Source of the DNA: Roseateles sp.
GTDB lineage: Bacteria > Pseudomonadota > Gammaproteobacteria > Burkholderiales > Burkholderiaceae
DNA: 8,144 bases
Assembly (NCBI GenBank): GCA_019232985.1
Contig: JAFAMW010000061.1
Span: 1-8,144 of the forward strand
Direction: 5' to 3'
Under the pieces are notes generated by a model. The model was not told the origin of the DNA. It worked only from the letters and a program-made list of their open reading frames with translations, and ran no database searches. This document shows positions 1 to 5,144 of the stretch, one piece after another. The translations under genes and the position numbers were made by a program. Numbering within the stretch: position 1 is the stretch's first letter; each line of letters begins with the position of its first letter.

Positions 1-1
1 C

Positions 2-1075
2 TCAGCGCGCCTTCACCAGATCCGCCAGCGCCGCCGCGCCGAGCGACTTGCCGTCCGGACCCATGACGCGCGAGATCTCGTTGTAGGCGCTGGCCTGGAC
101 CTTGTCCGGCAGCGGCACGAACTTGGCCTGGCGGGCGAGCAGGTCGCCGTGCAGGTAGCCCCAGGTGACGAAACGCAGCGCATGCTCGACCTGGGCGGCG
201 TGTTGGGCCACGCGCGGCACGGCGATGTAGGTGCCCATGGTGATGGGCCAGGACTTCGCGCCGGGCATGTCGTTGATCTCGGAGGCGAAGTCGCCGGTGG
301 CGAACCAGGTGCTGTGCAGCACGGCCTCGCGGAAGCCGTCGGCGTTGATGTTGACGAACTGGCCGTCGGCATTGCGCATGGAGATGGCGTTGAGCCCGTC
401 GTCGACCACGTAGTTGTAGTCGATGTAGCCGATCGCGCCCTCGGTCGCGCGCACGGCCTTGGAGACGCCGCCGCTGCCGGTGACTGCGGTGGCCGTGGCC
501 GGCCAGGCGAGCTTGGTCGCGGCGCCGTAGCGCTGCTTCCAGGCCGGGCTCTTGCGGCCGAGGTAGTCGGCGAAGTGGTAGGTCGTGCCCGAGCCGTCGG
601 CGCGCACGACGAGGACGATGGGCCGCGCGGGCAGCATCAGGTTCGGGTTGAGCGCGCGGATCTCGGGCGCGTCCCACTGCGTGATCTCGCCGAGGAAGAT
701 GCGCGCCAGCACCTCGCCGCTCAGGTGCAGCTGGTTGGGGCCGAGGTGCGCCAGGTTGACCACCGGCGCGACGCCGGTGATGACGGTCGGGAACATGACG
801 AGGTCGTGCTTGGCCATGTCGGCCTTGCTGGCGATCACGTCGGAGGCGCCGAAGTCGACGCTGCCGGCCTCGATGCGCGCCATGCCGGCGCCGGAGCCGA
901 TCGGCTCGTAGGTGAGCGGCTCGCCGTGGTCCTTGGCGTATTCCGTGGCCCAGATCTTGTAGACCGGCGCGGCGGCCGAGGAGCCGGCGCCCGAGATGGT
1001 CTGGGCGGAGGCAGCGAAGCAGGCAGCGGACAGCGCGGCAGCGGCAAAGCGCTGCCAGTTGGAATGACGGGACAT
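2..1075 (-). CDS. pstS: PstS-family periplasmic phosphate-binding protein of a phosphate ABC transporter
   Basis: A 357-residue protein that should bind inorganic phosphate in the periplasm and deliver it to a PstCAB importer. The N-terminus is a Sec signal peptide: a basic start (SRHSNWQR), an Ala-rich core at about 10-22, and a likely cleavage after ASA at residue 24. Cys19 lacks a proper lipobox, so a soluble protein is expected. Family motifs are in order: GAGSSAAAPVY (29-39), IGSGAG (59-64), VDFGASD (73-79) and RADGSGTT (158-165). The last matches the E. coli PstS phosphate loop, with R158, S162, G163 and T164 in the positions of R135, S139, G140 and T141. The usual Phe of the first loop (E. 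coli F11) is Ala34 here. The ATG at 1075 was chosen because the signal peptide begins there; the open frame runs further upstream without coding character. No clear Shine-Dalgarno sequence or Pho box is visible. The stop lies 2 bases from the window edge, so pstCAB cannot be seen. Confidence 0.93.
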   Translation of the reverse strand: MSRHSNWQRFAAAALSAACFAASAQTISGAGSSAAAPVYKIWATEYAKDHGEPLTYEPIGSGAGMARIEAGSVDFGASDVIASKADMAKHDLVMFPTVITGVAPVVNLAHLGPNQLHLSGEVLARIFLGEITQWDAPEIRALNPNLMLPARPIVLVVRADGSGTTYHFADYLGRKSPAWKQRYGAATKLAWPATATAVTGSGGVSKAVRATEGAIGYIDYNYVVDDGLNAISMRNADGQFVNINADGFREAVLHSTWFATGDFASEINDMPGAKSWPITMGTYIAVPRVAQHAAQVEHALRFVTWGYLHGDLLARQAKFVPLPDKVQASAYNEISRVMGPDGKSLGAAALADLVKAR

Positions 1076-1165
1076 GGAATCGGGCGCGTAGATCGGCGAA
1101 GCGGCGGATTGTGCCGAGGTCCGGCCCGAAGCCGACAAGCGCGGCCGAAACAGAGTATTGCTGGC

Positions 1166-1196
1166 GCCGAAACCGCGAAGCTGTTCACGGTTTGGC
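1166..1196 (-). other. Stem-loop between the exporter gene and pstS
   Basis: On the minus strand GCCAAACCG (1196-1188) can pair with CGGTTTCGGC (1175-1166), giving nine base pairs with one bulged C and a 12-base loop. It sits 20 bases after the exporter stop and about 90 bases before pstS. It could be a terminator for the upstream unit (no T-tract follows) or part of the pstS control region. The sequence does not decide between these. Confidence 0.3.
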
Positions 1197-1200
1197 GGCG

Positions 1201-1215
1201 GCCCGCGGGGCGGGC
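1201..1215 (-). terminator. Short GC hairpin directly after the exporter stop
   Basis: A perfect 6-bp inverted repeat, GCCCGC at 1201-1206 and GCGGGC at 1210-1215 with a 3-base loop, lies immediately after the TGA of the DHA2 transporter. No run of T follows on the minus strand, so it is not a canonical intrinsic terminator. It may help end or protect the marR-transporter mRNA. Confidence 0.3.
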
Positions 1216-2736
1216 TCAGTGCTCGGCGATGTCGGGCGGCGGCTCGCTGTTCTTGCGCTTCGCCGTCTTCATCAGCACCAGCAGCGGCATCACGGCGACG
1301 GTCATCAACAGCATCAGCCGGAAGTCGTGCAGGTAGGCCATCATGCCGGCCTGGCGGCTGACCTCCTGCTCGGCCAGCGCGAGGCCCGTGGGCGTGTCGA
1401 TGTGCCAGGGCGCGGCCAGCGGGTTGTAGATCGAGACGTTCTCGGCGAGCTGGGCGTGGGCCACGCGCAGGTGGCGCGTCAGCTCGCTTTGCATGAACGA
1501 GATACCGATGCTCGAGCCGATATTGCGCGCCAGCGAGTAGATGGCGGTGCCCTCGCCGCGCAGCTGCGGGTCCAGCGTCGAGAAGCTCGCGGCGGTCAGC
1601 GGCACCGAGATCAGGCCCAGGCCCAGGCCCTGCACGAAGCCCGAGACGATGATGAGGTGCGAGTCCATGTCCAGCGTGAACTGGGACATCTGCCACAGCG
1701 ACAGCGCCGAGACGCTGAAGCCCACGGCGATCATCGTGCGCGGCTTGAAGCGGCCGACGAGCTTGCCGGCCAGCATCATCGCCAGCATCGAGCCGGCGCC
1801 GCTCGGCGCGGTGACGAGGCCGGCGTCGAGCACGGAGTAGCCCATCAGGTTCTGCAGCAGCGGCGGCAGCAGCGCGCGCGTGGCGTAGAGCACGGCACCG
1901 AGCACGAAGTAGAAGCCGCAGCCGGCGATGAAGTTGCGGTCCAGCGCGAGGCGGCGGTTGAAGAAGGAGGTGCCGCGCACCGTCAGCGTGTGCAGCAGGA
2001 AGTAGGCGAAGGCGACGACGGCGATGAAGGCCTCGATCTTGATCTCGGCGGAGCTGAACCAGTCGCGGTCGTCGCCCCGGTCCAGGAACATCTGCAGCGC
2101 GCCGATGGCGAGCGAGAGCGTTGCGAAGCCGAAGAGGTCGAGCGGACGCTCGTGGCGTTTCGTCTTGGGCATGCAGGCCCAGATGCCGGCGAAGGCGAGG
2201 ATGCCCACCGGCACGTTGACGTAGAACACCCAGCGCCAGGAATAGTTGTCGGTCAGCCAGCCGCCGAGCGAGGGGCCGATGATGGGGCCGATCGTCACGC
2301 CCATGCCCCAGACGGCCATGGCCTGCGCGTGCTTCTCCTGCGGGTTGATGTCGAGCATCACGGCCTGCGACAAGGGCACCAGCGCCGCGCCGAACAAACC
2401 TTGCAGCAGCCGCGCGACGACGATCTCCAGCAGCGTGCTCGACATGCCGCACAGCACCGAGGCCACCGTGAAGCCGACGACCGAGACCAGGAAGACTTCC
2501 TTGCGGCCGTAGTGCCCGGCGGCCCAGCCGGTCAGCGGCGTGGCGATGGCGGCGGCGACGATGTAAGACGTCAGCACCCAGCTGATCTGGTCCTGCGTGG
2601 CCGAGAGCGTGCCCTGCATGTGCGGCAGCGCGACGTTGGCGATGGTGCCGTCGATCACCTGCATGATCGTCGCCAGCATGACCGAAAGCGTGATCAGCGT
2701 CCGCATGCGCGGCGTGATCGGGGTATCGAGCGTCAT
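1216..2736 (-). CDS. DHA2-family (EmrB/QacA-type, 14-TM) MFS drug efflux transporter
   Basis: A 506-residue inner-membrane proton antiporter likely to export drugs or other toxic lipophilic compounds. It has the length and layout of the EmrB/QacA (DHA2) group. TM1 carries motif D1, QVIDGTIANVALP (26-38), with D29. Motif A, GWAAGHYGRKE (70-80), lies in the first cytoplasmic loop. Motif B, ARLLQG (108-113), contains R109. The antiporter motif C, with IGPIIGPSLGG, spans about 149-159, and the DHA2 hallmark WRWVFYVNVPVG is at 167-178. The C-terminal half keeps further hydrophobic segments up to about 490 and ends in a short basic and acidic tail. The ATG at 2736 lies 7 bases after the marR stop, so the two genes are probably co-transcribed and translationally coupled; no strong ribosome binding site is seen. 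E. coli EmrB works with the EmrA adaptor and TolC, but no adaptor gene is present here. The substrate cannot be predicted. Confidence 0.93.
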   Translation of the reverse strand: MTLDTPITPRMRTLITLSVMLATIMQVIDGTIANVALPHMQGTLSATQDQISWVLTSYIVAAAIATPLTGWAAGHYGRKEVFLVSVVGFTVASVLCGMSSTLLEIVVARLLQGLFGAALVPLSQAVMLDINPQEKHAQAMAVWGMGVTIGPIIGPSLGGWLTDNYSWRWVFYVNVPVGILAFAGIWACMPKTKRHERPLDLFGFATLSLAIGALQMFLDRGDDRDWFSSAEIKIEAFIAVVAFAYFLLHTLTVRGTSFFNRRLALDRNFIAGCGFYFVLGAVLYATRALLPPLLQNLMGYSVLDAGLVTAPSGAGSMLAMMLAGKLVGRFKPRTMIAVGFSVSALSLWQMSQFTLDMDSHLIIVSGFVQGLGLGLISVPLTAASFSTLDPQLRGEGTAIYSLARNIGSSIGISFMQSELTRHLRVAHAQLAENVSIYNPLAAPWHIDTPTGLALAEQEVSRQAGMMAYLHDFRLMLLMTVAVMPLLVLMKTAKRKNSEPPPDIAEH

Positions 2737-2743
2737 GTCGGGA

Positions 2744-3202
2744 TCAGGAAGCTTCGCCGTCCTCGGCCAGGGTGTCGCAGAGGTGGCGCAGCACGCGTAC
2801 TGCGGTCGCCACGTCTTCGGCCGCCAGCCCGGCGAGCGCGTCGTTGCGCACGCGCGTGGCCGTGGCCTCGACCTGGGCGACGACCTTGCGGCCGGTGACC
2901 GTCAGCGTGATGGCCTTGGCGCGGCGGTCGCCGTCGTCCTCGCGGCGCTCGATATAGCCGGCGGCCTGCAGGCCGTCGAGCAGGCGCACGACGGACGAGC
3001 CGTCCAGCGCGAGCAGGGCGGCCAGGTCCTTCTGGCGCAGCGGCCCCGTGGCGCGCGACAGTCGCAGCAGCGGCAGCCACAGCGCCTCGGTCAGGCCGAA
3101 GGGCTGGAGCTGTGCGTCAACGGCGCGGCGCAAGCGGCGGTGGGCCTGGCCGATGAGGATGCCGATGATCTGGCTGGGCGCGTCGGGGCGGGAGGAGGGC
3201 AC
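2744..3202 (-). CDS. MarR-family winged helix-turn-helix regulator of the adjacent exporter
   Basis: A dimeric DNA-binding repressor, probably controlling itself and the exporter 7 bases downstream, as EmrR/MarR proteins often do; ligands are commonly small aromatic compounds that relieve repression. From the GTG at 3202 it is 152 residues, normal for the family. The central region holds the winged helix: an HTH helix around LRQKDLAALLALDGSSVVRLLDGL's position (residues 55-78), where S69/S70/R73 fall in the recognition helix, then AAGYIERRED and the wing DGDRRAKAITLT (90-101) with the characteristic DRR. Flanking helices at both ends would form the dimer interface. An in-frame TTG at 3244 would add 14 residues, but that segment uses AT-ending codons unlike the rest of the gene and lies on a dyad in an AT-rich island. 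I therefore prefer GTG, although its ribosome binding site is weak. The ligand is unknown. Confidence 0.88.
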   Translation of the reverse strand: MPSSRPDAPSQIIGILIGQAHRRLRRAVDAQLQPFGLTEALWLPLLRLSRATGPLRQKDLAALLALDGSSVVRLLDGLQAAGYIERREDDGDRRAKAITLTVTGRKVVAQVEATATRVRNDALAGLAAEDVATAVRVLRHLCDTLAEDGEAS

Positions 3203-3219
3203 GGCTCGGAAAATAGACT

Positions 3220-3242
3220 GGAATACCAATAGATGATATGCC
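3220..3242 (-). promoter_or_regulatory. Candidate MarR operator upstream of the regulator gene
   Basis: On the minus strand the half-sites GGCATATCA and TGGTATTCC are separated by TCTAT. The second half read in reverse is GGAATACCA, matching the first at 7 of 9 positions. The element lies in a conspicuous AT-rich island within GC-rich DNA, 17 bases before the preferred GTG start. MarR proteins generally bind such short palindromes in or near their own promoters. Clear -10 and -35 boxes could not be assigned with confidence, although TATCAT inside the dyad resembles a -10 box. Binding by this MarR protein is an inference from position and symmetry. Confidence 0.5.
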
Positions 3243-3275
3243 AACTAAATTCCCGGGCCGCTACCGCGGGATTGG

Positions 3276-3300
3276 CGCCCCGGTCCGGGCGCCCGGGGCG
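3276..3300 (-). terminator. Strong GC hairpin after ompW
   Basis: A perfect 8-bp inverted repeat, CGCCCCGG at 3276-3283 and CCGGGGCG at 3293-3300 with a 9-base loop, begins 2 bases after the ompW TAA. The position is right for a transcript end separating ompW from the marR unit. No T-tract follows (minus strand continues CCAATCCC), so it is an atypical intrinsic terminator or a 3'-end stabilising hairpin. Confidence 0.5.
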
Positions 3301-3302
3301 AC

Positions 3303-3917
3303 TTAGAAGCGCCAGCCCACGCCGACCGCCAGCAGTGTCGGGTCGACCTTGAACTTGCCCGCGGAGACGCCGCTCGAATAGACCGTCGTGCCGATCTCGA
3401 CCTTCTTGAGGTCGAAATTCAGGACCACGCCCTTGGCGATGTCGATGTCCACGCCGATCTGGGCGGCCGCGCCGAAGCTGTTGTTCTTGATGCTCGGGTG
3501 CAGGGCGGTCACGACCGCCGGCGCAAAGCTCACGCTCGAGAAGTTCGTGTAGTTGATGCCGACGCCGACGTAGGGATGGACCGTGCCGCCGGGGATGAAC
3601 TGGTACTGCGCCAGCAGCGTCGGCGGCAGATGCTTGAGCGAGCCGATGGCGCTGCCGTCCGAGTACAGCGTCTGCGACTGCGGATAGGTCAGGATCAGCT
3701 CGGCCGAGAAGTTGGGTGCGAAGAAGTAGCTGAAGTCGACCTCGGGGAAGGTCTTGTTGTTGATCGTCAGGCCCAGTCCGGTGCTGTCGCTGTTGGCCGA
3801 GCTGAGGTGCACGGCGCGGACGCGCACGAGCCAAGGCGTATCGTCGGCGCGGGCGGGCTGCGCGGCGAGGCCGGCGAGCGCAAGCGTGATCAGGCCGAGC
3901 GTGCGAAGGGGTTTCAT
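3303..3917 (-). CDS. ompW: OmpW-family outer-membrane beta-barrel protein
   Basis: A 204-residue small porin of the OmpW family, an eight-stranded outer-membrane barrel thought to pass small hydrophobic molecules and often tied to stress or anaerobic responses. The N-terminus is a signal peptide: MKPLR, a hydrophobic stretch at 6-19, and a likely cleavage after ARA at 24. The mature part begins with the family signature PWLVRVRAVHL (28-38) and continues with FPEVDFSYFFAPNFSAELILTYP around 57-79, HLPPTLLAQYQF (96-107) and PYVGVGINYT (115-124). The chain ends in VGVGWRF, with the terminal Phe typical of barrels recognised by the BAM machinery. The ATG at 3917 was chosen because it opens the signal peptide and has a GGAG ribosome binding site 8 bases upstream; an in-frame ATG at 3998 would add 27 polar residues ahead of the signal peptide. 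The gene is probably monocistronic, with its own promoter upstream and a hairpin downstream. Confidence 0.95.
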   Translation of the reverse strand: MKPLRTLGLITLALAGLAAQPARADDTPWLVRVRAVHLSSANSDSTGLGLTINNKTFPEVDFSYFFAPNFSAELILTYPQSQTLYSDGSAIGSLKHLPPTLLAQYQFIPGGTVHPYVGVGINYTNFSSVSFAPAVVTALHPSIKNNSFGAAAQIGVDIDIAKGVVLNFDLKKVEIGTTVYSSGVSAGKFKVDPTLLAVGVGWRF

Positions 3918-3923
3918 TGCTTG

Positions 3924-3957
3924 GACTCCAGATGAAGGAAACATTCCCTGTGGAGTC
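3924..3957 (-). other. Inverted repeat that could form an SD-masking hairpin in the ompW leader
   Basis: On the minus strand GACTCCA (3957-3951) is perfectly complementary to TGGAGTC (3930-3924), which contains the ompW GGAG ribosome binding site. Inside the 20-base loop a second small stem is possible: AGGGA (3949-3945) with TTCCT (3940-3936), including one G-U pair, around an ATGT loop. If both arms are transcribed, the structure would hide the ribosome binding site. Whether the 5' arm is in the mRNA depends on the start of transcription, which is unknown. Confidence 0.4.
3926..3929 (-). promoter_or_regulatory. Shine-Dalgarno of ompW that sets its start
   Basis: GGAG on the minus strand, 8 bases before the ATG at 3917. 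It supports this start over the upstream in-frame ATG at 3998. The same bases can pair with an upstream complementary segment (3951-3957), which could mask them in the mRNA. Confidence 0.75.
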
Positions 3958-3984
3958 ATTCGATCGTCGCGGCGGGCGCTGCGT

Positions 3985-3998
3985 TTGACGATTCTCAA
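3985..3998 (-). promoter_or_regulatory. FNR/CRP-family-like dyad upstream of ompW
   Basis: The plus strand reads TTGAC-GATT-CTCAA, which keeps the symmetric TTGA...TCAA core of FNR/Anr-type sites (consensus TTGAT-NNNN-ATCAA; 8 of 10 specified bases match). Its centre is 74 bases upstream of the ompW start codon. A weak -10-like hexamer, TCGAAT, is found at 3963-3958 on the minus strand; it would place the dyad near -41 or -42, the usual position for class II activation. E. coli ompW is known to be regulated by FNR. The right half also forms part of another inverted repeat (3995-4016), so chance is possible. Confidence 0.4.
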
Positions 3999-4016
3999 GC
4001 GCCGGCAGCCGCTTGA
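3995..4016 (-). terminator. Inverted repeat downstream of the acetyltransferase gene
   Basis: Arms TCAAGCG (3995-4001) and CGCTTGA (4010-4016) are perfectly complementary around an 8-base loop. The element lies about 65 bases after the GNAT stop codon and could mark the 3' end of the ahcY operon. There is no T-tract after it (minus strand continues GAATCGTC), so intrinsic termination is uncertain. Confidence 0.3.
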
Positions 4017-4080
4017 TGTCTACGCAACAGACCTAGCGCAGTAGATGAGCGAACTGATCGGATGTAAGTCGTGGGACAAC

Positions 4081-4629
4081 TCAGTGCGCGTCCGTGGCGG
4101 CGCACGCCATGACGAGTTCGTCGTGACTGTCGCAGTAGAGCGCCTGCTCGGATGTTCCGGCCCGCCCGAAGCCGAGGTGCTGCAGCAGGCCGAGCGAGCG
4201 ATGGTTGGCGGCCTTGAGCACGGCCACGAAGCGCCGCACACCATAGTGCGCGCGCAGCTCGGCGAGCATCGCGCGCACGGCGGCGCTGCCGATGCCTTGG
4301 CGCCAGTGGCGGCTGCCAAGCTCGTAGGCGATGAAGCAGTCGTCGGTCGGCAGCACGGTGGCCTGCACATAGCCGGCCAGGCGACCGCGATCGGGGCCGG
4401 CGCCGAGGCGCACGACCCAGTTGAGCCAGAGCTCCATGCCGTCGGGCGAGCTGCGGGACTCGCGCTGCGCATAGCGTTCGGCGAGCCACTCGGCCGAAGC
4501 GGGCGCTCGGCCTTCGAACTCGTGGAGCGCGGGGTCGCAGAGCAGCTCGAACATCTCGGCTGCATGACCGCGCATCAGCGGTTCGAGCGTGATCGGGCCC
4601 GCGGGCGTCGCGGCGGCAAGGACACGCAA
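4081..4629 (-). CDS. GNAT-family N-acetyltransferase (RimJ/RimL-like)
   Basis: A 182-residue acetyltransferase expected to move an acetyl group from acetyl-CoA to an amine, in the cytoplasm; the substrate is not predictable. The N-terminal strand ITLEPLMRGHAAEMFELL (13-30) matches the opening beta-alpha of RimJ/RimL-like GNATs. Motif A with the acetyl-CoA pyrophosphate loop R/Q-x-x-G-x-G/A is RQGIGSA at 110-116, preceded by the strand FIAYELG (99-105). Motif B is NHRSLGLLQHLGF (142-154). The start is a TTG at 4629: the first in-frame ATG (4575) would remove the conserved first strand, while TTG has GAGG 6 bases upstream. The gene begins 13 bases after the thioesterase stop and is probably the last of the ahcY operon. 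It could act on a protein N-terminus or on a small molecule; nothing in the context decides. Confidence 0.88.
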   Translation of the reverse strand: MRVLAAATPAGPITLEPLMRGHAAEMFELLCDPALHEFEGRAPASAEWLAERYAQRESRSSPDGMELWLNWVVRLGAGPDRGRLAGYVQATVLPTDDCFIAYELGSRHWRQGIGSAAVRAMLAELRAHYGVRRFVAVLKAANHRSLGLLQHLGFGRAGTSEQALYCDSHDELVMACAATDAH

Positions 4630-4635
4630 GCGGGG

Positions 4636-4639
4636 CCTC
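4636..4639 (-). promoter_or_regulatory. Shine-Dalgarno supporting the TTG start of the GNAT gene
   Basis: GAGG on the minus strand, 6 bases before the TTG at 4629 and just after the thioesterase TGA. No in-frame ATG or GTG lies between this site and the conserved first beta strand, so it decides in favour of the rare TTG start. Confidence 0.6.
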
Positions 4640-4642
4640 GCC

Positions 4643-5125
4643 TCAGGGCTTGGCGCCGATGGCGCGCGCGCGCTCGCTGAACTCGCGGCGCAGCTGCTTG
4701 CGCACTTCGGCCGCGGCGTGGCGACGGTGTTCTTCGGGCGTGTGCGGCACGAGCGGCGGCACGGCCACCGGCTTGCGCTCGTCGTCCACGGCGACCATCG
4801 TGAAGAAGCAGCTGTTGGCGTGGCGCGTGGCCTGGGTGCGGACGTTCTCGGCCATCACCTTGATGCCGACTTCCATCGACGAGGTGCCCGTGTGATTGAC
4901 CGAGGCCAGGAAGTGCACGAGCTCGCCGACATGGATGGGCTCGCGGAACATCACCTGGTCGACCGACAGCGTCACGACGTAGCGGCCGGCGTAGCGGCTG
5001 GCGCAGGCGTAGGCCACCTGGTCGAGGAACTTGAGGATGGTGCCGCCGTGCACGTTGCCGGCGAAGTTGGCCATGTCCGGCGTCATCAGCACGGTCATGG
5101 AGAGCTGGTGGGCGGGCATCGGCAT
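4643..5125 (-). CDS. Hotdog-fold acyl-CoA thioesterase
   Basis: A 160-residue single-hotdog thioesterase of the acyl-CoA hydrolase (YciA/BACH-like) group, expected to hydrolyse acyl-CoA to free fatty acid and CoA in the cytoplasm, working as a multimer. The signature is ANFAGNVHGGTILKFLDQVAY at 19-39: N24, H26 and the GG pair begin the long central hotdog helix, and D35 lies within it. The following strands VVTLSVDQVMFREPIHVGELV (50-70) and SSMEVGIKVMAENV (82-95) are typical of the family, as is the closing strand NSCFFTMVAVDD (104-115). The tail after 130 is charged and helical. The ATG at 5125 has a GAGGA ribosome binding site 7 bases upstream. The gene lies 19 bases after metF and 13 bases before the GNAT gene, so it is probably in the same operon. 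Chain-length preference and physiological role cannot be read from sequence. Confidence 0.92.
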   Translation of the reverse strand: MPMPAHQLSMTVLMTPDMANFAGNVHGGTILKFLDQVAYACASRYAGRYVVTLSVDQVMFREPIHVGELVHFLASVNHTGTSSMEVGIKVMAENVRTQATRHANSCFFTMVAVDDERKPVAVPPLVPHTPEEHRRHAAAEVRKQLRREFSERARAIGAKP

Positions 5126-5144
5126 GGCGTGGTCCTCGGTCGAA

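Noticed and set aside
1076..2452. Upstream extension of the pstS frame to an 816-codon minus-strand frame
   Set aside because: The extension overlaps the exporter gene out of frame and has low-complexity Arg/Ala content. pstS has its own signal peptide starting at 1075.
149..2898. Long plus-strand open frames (395 and 595 codons) opposite pstS and the exporter
   Set aside because: Their translations are rich in His, Arg, Gly, Ala and Asp with no domain or hydrophobic pattern, the usual antisense shadow of GC-rich genes. The minus-strand frames encode clear families.
3918..3998. 27-residue N-terminal extension of OmpW from the ATG at 3998
   Set aside because: It would bury the signal peptide, it lacks family support, and a good GGAG site precedes the ATG at 3917. 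The region reads better as promoter and leader.
4013..4027. TTGAT followed by CGCAA as a second FNR-like site upstream of ompW
   Set aside because: The right half matches the consensus poorly and the half-site spacing is wrong by one base.
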